A stretch of 64,000 nt of DNA from contig NZ_WING01000001.1 in the NCBI RefSeq assembly GCF_009793335.1, positions 3,224,001 through 3,288,000 of the forward strand. Reading direction: 5' to 3'. A program made the position numbers and the translations under genes. This stretch comes from Actinomadura sp. J1-007. GTDB lineage: Bacteria; Actinomycetota; Actinomycetes; Streptosporangiales; Streptosporangiaceae. This document shows positions 1 through 8,121 of the stretch, one piece after another. Position 1 is the stretch's first letter, and the number at the start of each line of letters is the position of its first letter. The notes below the pieces were generated by a model that saw only the letters and a program-made list of their open reading frames with translations, did not search any database and was not told where the DNA came from.

Positions 1-540
1 GACGCCCCGCGGCGCGTACTCCTCCGACAGCGCCTTGGTGAGGTTGTTCAGCGCCGCCTTCGCCGCGTTGTAGTCGACGTTCATCGGCGGTGGCTGCCGG
101 GCGTTGCAGGACGAGACGTTGACGATCGCCGCCGCGTCGCTCTCCAGCAGGTGCGGCAGCGCCGCCCGGACGGCCCGCACGACCGAGAACAGGTTGAACT
201 CGAACATCTCCCGCCAGTCGTCGTCGGTCGGGCCGGTGAACGACAAGCGCGGCAGCGTCGCGCCGGGCGGCGGCCCGCCCGCGTTGTTGACCAGCACGTC
301 CAGGCGGCCGAACGCCTCGACGGCGCGCTCCACCACGCGGGCCGGGGCCTCGGGGTCCATCAGGTCGACCGGGACGTGGACGAGGGACGGTCCGGCGAGC
401 GCGTCCAGCCCGGGGCCGGACGTGCGGGACGCCGCGACGACGCGCGCCCCCTCGTCCAGCAGGCCGCGGACGATCGCGAGCCCGATGCCCTTCGAGGCGC
501 CCGTCACGATGGCGACGCGGCCGGAAAGCTGTAGGTCCAT
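1..540 (-). CDS. SDR family oxidoreductase (C-terminus cut by window edge)
   Basis: Classical short-chain dehydrogenase. The 180 visible residues start at an ATG and carry the Rossmann motif TGASKGIG (residues 13-20), the NNAG motif near residue 85, a catalytic Ser in the NVSS motif and the YNAAK catalytic Tyr/Lys pair near residue 156. Only the C-terminal substrate-binding part lies outside the window. It presumably performs NAD(P)-dependent oxidation or reduction of an unknown alcohol or ketone in the cytoplasm. It lies 76 bp downstream of the Lrp-type regulator on the same strand, so read-through from that gene is possible. The family is certain; the substrate is not predictable. Confidence 0.9.
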   Translation of the reverse strand, partial: MDLQLSGRVAIVTGASKGIGLAIVRGLLDEGARVVAASRTSGPGLDALAGPSLVHVPVDLMDPEAPARVVERAVEAFGRLDVLVNNAGGPPPGATLPRLSFTGPTDDDWREMFEFNLFSVVRAVRAALPHLLESDAAAIVNVSSCNARQPPPMNVDYNAAKAALNNLTKALSEEYAPRGV

Positions 541-616
541 GCTCTTCCTTCGGTGCGGGGGCGTTCGGTTACGGGACTGGAACCCCGCGCGCCTCCGCCG
601 CGTTGCACCCCGCGCC

Positions 617-1087
617 TCAGGGGGACGCGTGGCCGTCGAGCCTGGACAGCACCCGGTTGTGCACGTGCTGGAAGATCACCGAGGTGCGGAACCCGGCGAT
701 CTCCTTGCGCTTGCTGAGCCGGTCGAGCAGGAACCCGTGCAGCCGGTCGAGGTCCGGCACGGTGACGTGCAGCACCAGGTCGTCGCCGCCCGCCACCACG
801 AACACGCTGACCACCTCCGGCGTCCCCGCCATGTCGTCCTTGAACGTGGTGATCACGCCGCGGGTGAGCGGGCGGAGCCGCAGCGACACCAGCGCCTGCA
901 CGCCCCGGTTCAGCGCGGCCGGGTCGATGTCGGCGTGGTAGCCGCGGATGACGCCGCGCCGGGTCAGCGCCCGGACCCGTTCCAGGCAGGTCGACGGCGC
1001 GATGCCGAGCGTGCGGGCCAGCTCGCGGTTGGACTGCCGGGCATCCGTTTGGAGCAGCCGCACGATCGCCGTATCAAGTTCGTCCAT
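617..1087 (-). CDS. Lrp/AsnC family transcriptional regulator
   Basis: Feast/famine regulator of 156 residues. An N-terminal winged helix-turn-helix (about residues 5-50, with the recognition helix in the APSTCLERVRAL segment) is followed by the AsnC ligand-binding domain. I chose the ATG that begins MDELDTAIV because it matches the usual start of this family; an in-frame start 30 bp upstream would add an unusual leader. It is divergent from an amino-acid transporter with an 80-bp gap. That is the standard layout in which the regulator senses an amino acid and controls its transporter, so transporter control is a strong inference. Confidence 0.9.
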   Translation of the reverse strand: MDELDTAIVRLLQTDARQSNRELARTLGIAPSTCLERVRALTRRGVIRGYHADIDPAALNRGVQALVSLRLRPLTRGVITTFKDDMAGTPEVVSVFVVAGGDDLVLHVTVPDLDRLHGFLLDRLSKRKEIAGFRTSVIFQHVHNRVLSRLDGHASP

Positions 1088-1099
1088 GCACGGGATTAT

Positions 1100-1118
1100 C
1101 GGCCATATTCCGGCCATA
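1100..1118. promoter_or_regulatory. Direct repeat in divergent promoter, candidate Lrp-type site
   Basis: The octamer CGGCCATA occurs at 1100-1107 and again at 1111-1118, 11 bp apart and so on one face of the helix. It sits between the divergent Lrp-like regulator and the transporter. Lrp proteins bind as multimers to spaced degenerate sites, so this is a plausible binding area, but no further evidence is available. Confidence 0.35.
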
Positions 1119-1167
1119 CATTCGTCTTGGACCGGTACGGACCGTTCGTCTGGCTAGTTTCCGCACC

Positions 1168-2433
1168 GTGAGTGAGTCGCCCGTTCACCGGCTCGGCCTC
1201 GGCCAGGGCACCGCGCTGTTCGTCGGCGCGGTCCTCGGCCCCGGCGTGCTGGCCCTGCCCCACCTGGCCGCCGCGGCGGCCGGACCGTCCTCGATCCTCG
1301 CCTGGGCCGTGCTGCTCGCGCTCAGCGTGCCCGTCGCGCTGACGTTCGCGGCGCTCGGCGCCCGGCACCCCGACGGGGGCGGCGTCGCCGCGTTCGCGGC
1401 CCGCGCCTTCGGGCGCAGGGTCTCGGCGGTCGTCGGCCTCTGGTTCTACGCGGCCGTGCCGGTCGGCGTCCTCGCGGGCGCGCTGATCGGCGGCGACTAC
1501 GTCGCGTCCGCCGCCGGGCTCGGCCGTACGGGCACGCTCGCGATCGCCGCCGGGCTGCTCGCCGCCGCGTTCGCCGCCAACCACGGCGGCCTGCGCCTGT
1601 CGGGCGGCGTCCAGCTCGCGCTGGTGGCGCTGCTCGCGGCGCTGCTGGTCGCCGCCGTCTGCGCCGCCGGACCGCACGTGCGGGCGGACGCGTTCACCCC
1701 GTTCGCCCCGCACGGCGCCGCGGGCATCGCGCACGCCGCCGGGGTGCTGTTCTTCGCGTTCGCGGGCTGGGAGGCGGCCAGCCACCTGTCCGCCGACTTC
1801 GCGGACGGCCGCCTGCTGCGGCGCGCGACCGTGCTGACGCTGGTCATCGTCGGCGCGCTCTACCTCGGCCTCGCCGTGACCGTGACCGGCGTCCTCGGCG
1901 AACGGGCCGCGTCGTCGCCCGTACCGCTGACGCTCCTGCTGGACGCGGGGATCGGCTCGGCGGCCCGTCCCGTCACGGCGGGCGTCGCGCTCGCCCTCAG
2001 CTTCGTCGCGATGAACACCTACATCGCGGGCGGCGCGCGGCTCGGCGCCGCCCTGTCGCGCGACGGCGTCCTGCCCCGCCGATGGGGGCCGCCGCCATCG
2101 GCGTCGGGGACGCCGCACCGTCCCCTCGCGGTCATGGCCGTCCTCACCGGGGCGCTGACGGCGGCGGTCGTGCTCGGCGGCGTCGGCCTGGACCCGCTGA
2201 TGCGGGCCACCTCGGCGTGCCTGGCCGCGGTGACCGTCGTCGGCATGGCCTCGGCGGCGCGGCTGTTCGCGGGACGGGCCCGCGCGGCGGCGTGGGCGGC
2301 CACCGCGTTCACGGCGGTCGTGCTGCTGTCGTGCGGCTGGTACCTGCTCGTCCCGGCGGGCGTCGCGCTGCTGGTCGTCCCGGCCGTGCTCGCGGTGCCC
2401 GCCGCCCTCAGCCGCCGGGGAACGCGAGCCTGA
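1168..2433 (+). CDS. APC family amino acid permease/exporter
   Basis: Integral membrane protein of 421 residues with about 12 hydrophobic segments. Near the N-terminus it has the glycine-rich GAVLGPGVLALP motif typical of helix 1 in the amino acid-polyamine-organocation superfamily. Overall it resembles YjeH-type exporters more than long-loop importers. It starts at a GTG. Its divergent Lrp-family neighbour suggests amino-acid-responsive export or uptake. The last 26 bp overlap tail to tail with the convergent desaturase gene. Substrate and direction of transport are not determined by the sequence. Confidence 0.88.
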   Translation: MSESPVHRLGLGQGTALFVGAVLGPGVLALPHLAAAAAGPSSILAWAVLLALSVPVALTFAALGARHPDGGGVAAFAARAFGRRVSAVVGLWFYAAVPVGVLAGALIGGDYVASAAGLGRTGTLAIAAGLLAAAFAANHGGLRLSGGVQLALVALLAALLVAAVCAAGPHVRADAFTPFAPHGAAGIAHAAGVLFFAFAGWEAASHLSADFADGRLLRRATVLTLVIVGALYLGLAVTVTGVLGERAASSPVPLTLLLDAGIGSAARPVTAGVALALSFVAMNTYIAGGARLGAALSRDGVLPRRWGPPPSASGTPHRPLAVMAVLTGALTAAVVLGGVGLDPLMRATSACLAAVTVVGMASAARLFAGRARAAAWAATAFTAVVLLSCGWYLLVPAGVALLVVPAVLAVPAALSRRGTRA

Positions 2434-3484
2434 CGATCTTCTTCCAGGTGCTCGCGACCTGCCGGCCGAGCCGCCCGGTGTGGTACGGCAGCCCGTGCCG
2501 TTCGCACAGCTCGCGGACGCGCGGCGCGATCTCCGCGTAGCGGTTGCTCGGCAGGTCGGGGAACAGGTGGTGCTCGATCTGGTGGCTGAGGTTCCCGGTC
2601 ATCAGGTGGAACAGCGGCCCGCCGGTGATGTTCGCCGACCCGAGGAGCTGCCGGACGTACCACTCGTCCCTGGTCTCGCCGTCGAGCCGTTCCTCGGGGA
2701 ACGTCGCGATGCCCGCCGGGAAGTGCCCGCAGAAGATGATCATGTGGGCCCAGACGTTGCGGACCGTGTTGGCGGTCAGCGCCCCGAGCAGCGTCGGCAG
2801 GAACGACCGCCCCGACAGCAGCGGGAACGCCGCGTAGTCCTTGGCCCACTGCCACGCGACCTTCCGGCCGATCTCGCGGAGCTGCGCGTCCACCTCCTCC
2901 TGCGCCTTCTCGCCCGTCGCGACCTTCTCCACGGCGAGGTCGTGCAGCGCGATGCCGTACTCGTAGAGCAGGGCGAGCAGGACGTTGTAGAACGGCTGCG
3001 CCAGGTAGACCGGATGCCACGGCTGCTCGGGCGCGACCCGCAGCACGCCGTAGCCGACGTCGCGGTCCTTGCCGACGACGTTGGTGAAGGTGTGGTGGAC
3101 CACGTTGTGCGAGTGCTTCCACTGCGCCGCCGGGCACGCGGTGTCCCACTCCCACGTCGTCGAATGGATCTTGGGGTCGCGCATCCAGTCCCACTGGCCG
3201 TGCAGGACGTTGTGCCCGATCTCCATGTTCTCCAGGATCTTGGCCGCGGCGAGGCTCGCCGTGCCCGCGCCCCAGACCGTCCGGCCGAACGCACGTCCGC
3301 GCCGCGCGCCCGGCCGGGCGAGGTTGCGGTGCCACCCGTGCGCCAGCAGCAGCGCGCGCCCGGCCACCTCCAGCCCCCGCTGGACCGCGATCACCCGCCG
3401 GATGTAGCGGGCGTCCCGGTCCCCGAGATCGTCCACCACCTCCTTCCGCAGCAGCTCCAACTCCCGCCCGATCCCCGCCCCCAC
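2408..3484 (-). CDS. Membrane fatty acid (acyl-CoA/acyl-lipid) desaturase
   Basis: Di-iron membrane desaturase. It shows the three histidine boxes: HNVLH at residues 91-95, HSHNVVHH at 124-131 and HQIEHH near residue 310. The last box has Gln in place of the first His, which is common in front-end and mycobacterial DesA3-like enzymes. It would introduce a double bond in a fatty acyl chain at the membrane with ferredoxin or NADPH-reductase partners. I give the GTG start closest to the conserved region (358 aa). A proline-rich ORF begins at an ATG at 3678 in the neighbouring frame and would join this one if one G were missing from the run at 3491-3495. The real protein may therefore be about 422 aa with a Pro-rich N-terminus. 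Confidence 0.85.
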   Translation of the reverse strand: MGAGIGRELELLRKEVVDDLGDRDARYIRRVIAVQRGLEVAGRALLLAHGWHRNLARPGARRGRAFGRTVWGAGTASLAAAKILENMEIGHNVLHGQWDWMRDPKIHSTTWEWDTACPAAQWKHSHNVVHHTFTNVVGKDRDVGYGVLRVAPEQPWHPVYLAQPFYNVLLALLYEYGIALHDLAVEKVATGEKAQEEVDAQLREIGRKVAWQWAKDYAAFPLLSGRSFLPTLLGALTANTVRNVWAHMIIFCGHFPAGIATFPEERLDGETRDEWYVRQLLGSANITGGPLFHLMTGNLSHQIEHHLFPDLPSNRYAEIAPRVRELCERHGLPYHTGRLGRQVASTWKKIVRLAFPGG

Positions 3485-3772
3485 CGCAAACCCCCGGAAG
3501 GCACATACGGCGGGGGCGTTGGGGGTGCGGGCGGCGCAGGCGGCGCGAGTAGCGCGGACGGGTCGGACGGCGCGGACGGCGCAGGCGGCACGGATGGTTC
3601 GGCCGGCGGGGGTGCGGGGGGTGGAGGCGGAGGGGTGGTCGGTGGCGGGGGCGGGGGTGGGGCTGGGTTCGTGGGCATGGGCGCCAAAGTGCCAGCGTGG
3701 GGGCGTCCGGTCTATGCGTCCGGCGACGGAGTGCCGAACGCGCGGACGCATTCTGCGCGCCCCGCGGGCGGG

Positions 3773-3798
3773 TTAGTAAATGGGCGTTCGTTTACTAA
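3773..3798. promoter_or_regulatory. TetR-type operator (inverted repeat)
   Basis: Perfect 8-bp inverted repeat TTAGTAAA at 3773-3780 and TTTACTAA at 3791-3798 with a 10-bp spacer, lying 63 bp before the TetR gene. An AT-rich palindrome in this GC-rich background is a strong sign of a repressor site. Autoregulation by the adjacent TetR protein is the simplest reading. The divergent desaturase promoter could be controlled from the same site. Confidence 0.72.
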
Positions 3799-3861
3799 TG
3801 GGCCCGGATGCGCTAGGTTTCCAAACGACCGTTCACAAACTGGGAGCCCACGGGAGGCGCG

Positions 3862-4449
3862 ATGGCCCGGCCACGCACGACCAGCGACGAGGCTGTCCTC
3901 GCCGCGGCGGCGCGCGCGATCGGCGCGCACGGCACGGCCGCGCTCACCCTCGCGAAGGTCGCCGAGGAGGCGGGGCTGTCCCCGGCGACGCTCGTCCAGC
4001 GGTTCGGCTCCAAGCGCGGGCTGCTGCTCGCGGTCGCCCGGACCGCGGAGGGCGCCGCCGCGAGCGCGTTCGAACGGGCCCGCGCCGCGCACGGCTCCCC
4101 GCTCGCGGCCCTGCTCGCCGCGCTCGACTCGTTCGCCGCGCCGGTCCGCACCCCCGAGGAGATGGCCAACCACCTGGGATTCCTCCAGCTCGACCTGACC
4201 GACCCCGAGTTCCGCGACCTGGCGAGGGCGCAGGCCCGCCGGATCCACGGCGAGATCGCCCGGCTCGTCGGGGAGGCCGAGCGGGACGGCGAGCTCGCCG
4301 AGGGCCTGACCGCGCGTTCGGTCCAGGTCGCCTACAACGGCGCGCTCATCACCTGGGCCATCGACGGCTCCGGCACCCTCGCGGACGCCCTGCGCGCCGC
4401 GCTCACCCAACTCATCGACCCCTACCGGGCCAACGGGAGGCATCCGTGA
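3862..4449 (+). CDS. TetR/AcrR family transcriptional regulator
   Basis: 195 residues with an N-terminal TetR helix-turn-helix. Helices 2 and 3 lie in the segment LAKVAEEAGLSPATLVQRFGSK (about residues 33-54), followed by a helical ligand-binding domain. Its stop codon overlaps the start of the following reductase gene in a GTGA arrangement, so the two are translationally coupled. The palindrome just upstream is its likely operator. The ligand is unknown. Confidence 0.92.
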   Translation: MARPRTTSDEAVLAAAARAIGAHGTAALTLAKVAEEAGLSPATLVQRFGSKRGLLLAVARTAEGAAASAFERARAAHGSPLAALLAALDSFAAPVRTPEEMANHLGFLQLDLTDPEFRDLARAQARRIHGEIARLVGEAERDGELAEGLTARSVQVAYNGALITWAIDGSGTLADALRAALTQLIDPYRANGRHP

Positions 4450-4961
4450 CGTTCATCGCATCGGTCTTCATCGGCGTCAGCCTCGACGGGTTCATCGCCC
4501 GCCGCGACGGCGACATCGAGTGGCTCACCTCGCGCGGGGAGAAGGCCGGGGAGTACGGCTACGACGCGTTCATCGCCGGCATCGACACCATCGTGATGGG
4601 GCGCGCGACGTACGAGACGGGGCTCACGTTCGGCGCCTGGCCGCACGAGGGGAAGAGGGTCGAGGTCCTCAGCAGGACGCTGGAGACCGGCGATCCGCGC
4701 GTCACCGTCCACCGCGACCTGGACGCGCTGATCGACCACCTCGACGCCACCGCCCGGCACGTCTACGTGGACGGAGGCCAGGTCATCAGGTCGTTCCTGC
4801 GCGCCGGGCGGGTGGACGATCTGACCATCTCGACCGTGCCCGTGCTGATCGGGTCGGGGCTGCCGCTGTTCGGCGAGCTGGAGCGCGACGTCGACCTGGA
4901 GCACCTCGGCACCGAGGTGTTCGGCGCGGGCCTCGTCCAGTCGAGGTACGCGGTGCGTTGA
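4446..4961 (+). CDS. Dihydrofolate reductase-like (RibD C-terminal fold) protein
   Basis: 171 residues in the RibD C-terminal/bacterial DHFR-like superfamily. Visible are the N-terminal SVFIGVSLDGFIA strand-turn, the VMGRATYE motif and the YVDGG motif that contacts NADPH. Members reduce unknown carbonyl or pteridine-like substrates and are frequently paired with TetR or other small regulators. The GTG start overlaps the TetR stop codon by the GTGA pattern, which fixes the start. The specific substrate is unknown. Confidence 0.87.
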   Translation: MTFIASVFIGVSLDGFIARRDGDIEWLTSRGEKAGEYGYDAFIAGIDTIVMGRATYETGLTFGAWPHEGKRVEVLSRTLETGDPRVTVHRDLDALIDHLDATARHVYVDGGQVIRSFLRAGRVDDLTISTVPVLIGSGLPLFGELERDVDLEHLGTEVFGAGLVQSRYAVR

Positions 4962-5015
4962 CCTCGACCGAACCCGAGGTCCGATGATGGGGAGCGACGG
5001 TAGGTACCGTTGACC

Positions 5016-5567
5016 ATGACCGAGGGAAGTGGGACGACGCCCGACATGAACTCCTCAGAACAGACCAGCGCCGGACTGGCCCTGGAGCTTCCGGACGGCG
5101 CGACCGCGCCGTCCGGGGCGACGATCGTCACCGGCGTGTTCGATCTGCTCCACGTCGGGCACGTCCGCTTCCTCGACGCGGCGCGCGCCCAAGGCCACCC
5201 GCTCGTGGTCGGCGTCGAGGACGACGCGCGCACCCGCGCCTGGAAGGGCCCCGGCAGGCCGTACCAGACCGAGGCCGAACGGGCCGAGATCCTCGCGGCG
5301 CTGCGGTCCGTGGACGGGGTCTTCATCGTGCACGGCGCGCTCGACGTCGTCGACTGGCGCGCGTACGCCGACCTGTTCGCGCCGCTGCGCCCGGCGGCCC
5401 TCGCCTACACCGCCGAGGACCCGCACGGCGCGGGCAAGCGCGAGGCCGCCGCCGTGCTCGGCGCGGAGGTGTGGGAGCTCCCCGCCATCCCGGGCCGCTC
5501 CACCACCCGCATCGCCACACTCGCCGAGACCCGCGCCGTCGGCGCGACCCCCGGCTACCCCACCTGA
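5016..5567 (+). CDS. Cytidylyltransferase-like nucleotidyltransferase (RfaE/TagD fold)
   Basis: 183 residues. The HVGH motif (residues 46-49, in [14 protein letters not shown]) is the nucleotide-binding signature of the cytidylyltransferase/HIGH superfamily. A conserved arginine-rich stretch and the AYTAEDP segment follow. The enzyme should transfer a nucleotidyl group from CTP or ATP to a phosphorylated sugar or alcohol, as RfaE or TagD proteins do. The ATG at 5016 sits behind a purine-rich stretch; a TTG at 5010 and an ATG at 5046 are alternatives. No pathway partners lie next to it, so the acceptor is unknown. Confidence 0.82.
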   Translation: MTEGSGTTPDMNSSEQTSAGLALELPDGATAPSGATIVTGVFDLLHVGHVRFLDAARAQGHPLVVGVEDDARTRAWKGPGRPYQTEAERAEILAALRSVDGVFIVHGALDVVDWRAYADLFAPLRPAALAYTAEDPHGAGKREAAAVLGAEVWELPAIPGRSTTRIATLAETRAVGATPGYPT

Positions 5568-5578
5568 GCCCCGGACGG

Positions 5579-6187
5579 TCAGCCGCCGGACGGCTTTCCG
5601 GAACGGGGCCTGGCGCGGACGTGGATCCGTTCCCCCTGGCGCCCGAACAGGCTGAGCACCTCGACGGGCCCGTCCCCGGTCGTCCCGAACCAGTGCGGCA
5701 TCCGCGTGTCGAACTCGGCGGCCTCGCCCGGCCCTAGCACCAGGTCGTGCTCGGCGAGGACGAGCCGCAGGCGGCCCGACAGCACGTACAGCCACTCGTA
5801 GCCCTCGTGCGTGCAGGGGTCGGGCGTGCTGCGCGACGCCGGCAGCACCATCTTGAACGTCTGCAACGGGCCGGGCTGCCGGGTCAGGGGCAGCACGACG
5901 TTGCCGTGCAGGCGCTGCGGCGCGAGGCGGACGCGGGGATCGCCGACCTCGGGGGCGCCGACCAGCTCGTCCAGCGGGACCTGGTGGGCCTGCGCGAGGG
6001 GCAGCAGCAGCTCCAGGCTGGGGCGGCGCTGGCCCGACTCCAGCCGTGACAGGGTGCTCTTGGAGATGCCCGTGGCCTCGGACAGGGCCGCCAGCGTGAC
6101 GCCGCGCTCGGTGCGCAGGCGCTTCAGGCGGGGGCCGACCTCGGTCAGGGCGCGGGCGATGGCGGGTGCGTTGTCCACGCCGGCCAT
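5579..6187 (-). CDS. XRE family regulator with C-terminal cupin domain
   Basis: 202 residues. The N-terminal Cro/C1-type helix-turn-helix (about 15-70, recognition helix in ATGISKSTLSRLE) is joined to a small cupin barrel (about 110-180) with the HEGYEWLYVLSGRL and HWFG segments. XRE-cupin regulators commonly sense small metabolites and control divergently transcribed oxidoreductases. Here the divergent gene is a CPYC flavoprotein, with palindromic sites in the 82-bp gap. The start was taken at MAGVDN, since upstream in-frame sequence belongs to the flavoprotein gene. Confidence 0.9.
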   Translation of the reverse strand: MAGVDNAPAIARALTEVGPRLKRLRTERGVTLAALSEATGISKSTLSRLESGQRRPSLELLLPLAQAHQVPLDELVGAPEVGDPRVRLAPQRLHGNVVLPLTRQPGPLQTFKMVLPASRSTPDPCTHEGYEWLYVLSGRLRLVLAEHDLVLGPGEAAEFDTRMPHWFGTTGDGPVEVLSLFGRQGERIHVRARPRSGKPSGG

Positions 6188-6201
6188 TCCACCCGTTTGT
6201 C

Positions 6202-6225
6202 CCAATATTGGCAACAAAAGTTGCC
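6202..6225. promoter_or_regulatory. Overlapping palindromes, candidate XRE-cupin operator
   Basis: Two abutting palindromes lie in the gap between the XRE-cupin gene and the flavoprotein gene. They are CCAATATTGG at 6202-6211 and GGCAAC-AAAA-GTTGCC at 6210-6225. Both are perfect. The position just after the regulator start and before the flavoprotein gene suits control of both genes. Confidence 0.62.
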
Positions 6226-6269
6226 GGTCTGGGGACGGGCCGCGCATCCTGCCGGTGGAGGTGATCGCC

Positions 6270-7223
6270 ATGAGCGATGTGAAGGACACCGAGCGGGACC
6301 CGGTGTACGACGTGGTGGTGGTCGGCGGAGGCGCGGCCGGGCTGAACGCGGCGCTGGTGCTCGGCCGGGCCCGGCGCCGGGTGGCGGTCGTCGACGCGGG
6401 CGAGCCCCGCAACGCCCCGGCGGCCCACATGCAGGGCTTCCTGTCGCGCGACGGGATGTCCCCGGCCGCGCTGCTGGAGGTCGGCCGGACCGAGATCGCC
6501 GGGTACGGGGTCAGCCTGATCAAGGCGAGGGTCGAGCACATCGACCACGGCTTCTACGTGCGCCTGGTCGGCGGGGCCGTCCTGCGGGCCCGCCGCGTCA
6601 TCGTCACCACCGGACTGCGCGACGAGCTGCCCGACATCCCGGGCGTCCGCGAGCGCTGGGGCCGGGACCTGCTGCACTGCCCGTACTGCCACGGGTACGA
6701 GGTCCGCGACCGCAAGCTCGGGGTGCTCGGCACGCACCCGGGCTCGGTCCACCACGCGCTGCTGCTGCGGCAGTGGTCCGACGACGTCGTCTTCTTCCCG
6801 CACACGCTGGAGGTGGACGACGCCGACCGGGAGCGGATCGCCGCCCGCGGCGTGCGGATCTTCGACGGGACGATCAAGCAGCTGGTGGTGGACGGCGACC
6901 GGCTGCGCGCCGTCGAACTGGCCGAGGGACGGGTCGTCCCGCGCGACGCCGCGTTCGTGTTCCCGCGCATGGTGCCGAACGACGGCCTGCTCACCGGCCT
7001 CGGCTGCGCGACCGGCGAGGACGGCCGGGTGGTCACCGACGCGACGGGCCGTACCAGCGTGTCCGGCGTCTGGGCCGCCGGGAACGTCGCCGACCCGCGC
7101 GCGCAGGTCGTCACCGCGGCCGGGATGGGCTCGGCCGCCGCCATCGCCCTCAACCACGACCTGCTAGACGAGGAGGTCGACCGAGCCCTGGAGGAGCACC
7201 GCGCCCTCGCCACCCTGCGCTGA
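6270..7223 (+). CDS. NAD(P)/FAD-dependent oxidoreductase (thioredoxin reductase-like)
   Basis: 317 residues. The FAD-binding GGGAAG motif is at residues 19-24 and a redox-active CPYC pair at 137-140, as in low-molecular-weight thioredoxin reductases. The second dinucleotide-binding motif is degenerate (GTHPGS). That pattern is typical of the thioredoxin reductase-like branch which oxidises dithiol natural products (holomycin/gliotoxin oxidase relatives) rather than reducing thioredoxin. The ATG at 6270 follows a GGTGGAGG ribosome site. The divergent XRE-cupin regulator probably controls it, and a terminator hairpin follows. No thioredoxin gene is adjacent. Confidence 0.88.
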   Translation: MSDVKDTERDPVYDVVVVGGGAAGLNAALVLGRARRRVAVVDAGEPRNAPAAHMQGFLSRDGMSPAALLEVGRTEIAGYGVSLIKARVEHIDHGFYVRLVGGAVLRARRVIVTTGLRDELPDIPGVRERWGRDLLHCPYCHGYEVRDRKLGVLGTHPGSVHHALLLRQWSDDVVFFPHTLEVDDADRERIAARGVRIFDGTIKQLVVDGDRLRAVELAEGRVVPRDAAFVFPRMVPNDGLLTGLGCATGEDGRVVTDATGRTSVSGVWAAGNVADPRAQVVTAAGMGSAAAIALNHDLLDEEVDRALEEHRALATLR

Positions 7224-7274
7224 TCGCGCCCCCGGCCCGGCCGCCGTACCGCGCCGCGGTGCCCCACGGATCCC

Positions 7275-7309
7275 GGCCCGCCGTGCCTCTCCCCTGAGCA
7301 CGGCGGGCC
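7275..7309 (+). terminator. Rho-independent terminator after the flavoprotein gene
   Basis: A perfect 12-bp stem, GGCCCGCCGTGC at 7275-7286 with its complement at 7298-7309, closes an 11-base loop and is followed about 10 bases later by a run of five T. It lies 51 bp after the oxidoreductase stop. Confidence 0.75.
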
Positions 7310-7903
7310 GGACCTCCGCTTTTTCGTGGCTCGAACGGCACGCCGGGGCGCCGCACTGGAAGGAGGCGAACGGCGGGCCGGGGGTGTCGCGTTCGAAGGG
7401 TCGCGTCGGGGCCTCCCGCGGCAACGGGAGGCCCCCGCTCGATCGGTCCCGCCCGAGCCATCAGACGGTGATCGGCCTCTCCAAGCAAAGTCCGGACGCG
7501 GCCTGTCCGGCAACCCCGCGCCGCCCTGAGGCCGCCCTGCCCGGGGCGGCGTTCCGCCGTGCCGGGCGCTGACCTGCGCGGACAGCGGTCCGGCGGGCGG
7601 CGCGCATTGTTCCGGGTTCGCCGGGCGGCCCGGTCGTTCATGCTCTGCACGCACGTTTGGCCTGTTTGACCGCGCGATTCGCGAACAACGAGCCCTTGAC
7701 ACGGCCGTTCCCCGCGGATATGCGCGCTGGTTTTGTGAACAATATGGGGAGGCATAACGCTTCCCGTTCCGCGCGCCGTCCGCGACGATGATGCGTGAAA
7801 CGGGAGATGCCCGGCCTTTCGCGGCGGCAACCGCGCGGGGCCATCCGAGGTCCGTCGCCCGTTCAGCGAATTTCCGCCCGAGCCATGACAGACAGGAACC
7901 CCG
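7310..7903. other. Gene-free interval with a second hairpin and a promoter
   Basis: No convincing coding sequence. A second perfect 10-bp hairpin (GGGGCCTCCC at 7408-7417, complement at 7426-7435) could act as an additional terminator. The AT content rises around 7640-7760, where a good promoter is seen, and the rest is the long 5' leader of the downstream small gene and XRE gene. Confidence 0.5.
7696..7724 (+). promoter_or_regulatory. Sigma-70-type promoter for the small membrane gene and XRE gene
   Basis: A consensus -35 box TTGACA (7696-7701) is separated by 17 bp from TATGCG (7719-7724), a weak -10 box. The transcript would run through the small membrane gene at 7904 and the XRE regulator, with a leader of roughly 170 bases. 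The -10 is imperfect, so this is a prediction from sequence only. Confidence 0.5.
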
Positions 7904-8119
7904 GTGTCCCTTTCCCTTGCCTGCCGGCCTCCGGCCTCGCTGCCCCTTTCCGGGGAGCGGCCGGTCATCACGGTGACGATCCTGCTGATGGTCGTCCTGC
8001 TCGTCCTGCGCGGGACCGACCCGCACGAGGCCGCCTGCGTCGCGGCCTGCGCGTGCGCCGCCGCGGCCGAACTCGCGGCCCTGCTCGCGAACGCCGCCGT
8101 CCGCGCGCCGCGTGGCTGA
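7904..8119 (+). CDS. Small membrane protein, unknown function
   Basis: 71 residues starting at a GTG with an AGGA ribosome site seven bases upstream. A single strongly hydrophobic segment (VITVTILLMVVLLVL, about residues 21-35) is followed by a cysteine- and alanine-rich helix. The stop lies two bases before the XRE regulator start, so the genes are probably co-transcribed and coupled. I do not recognise a family. It could be a membrane partner or a sensory peptide for the regulator, which is speculation from position alone. Confidence 0.55.
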   Translation: MSLSLACRPPASLPLSGERPVITVTILLMVVLLVLRGTDPHEAACVAACACAAAAELAALLANAAVRAPRG

Positions 8120-8121
8120 CG

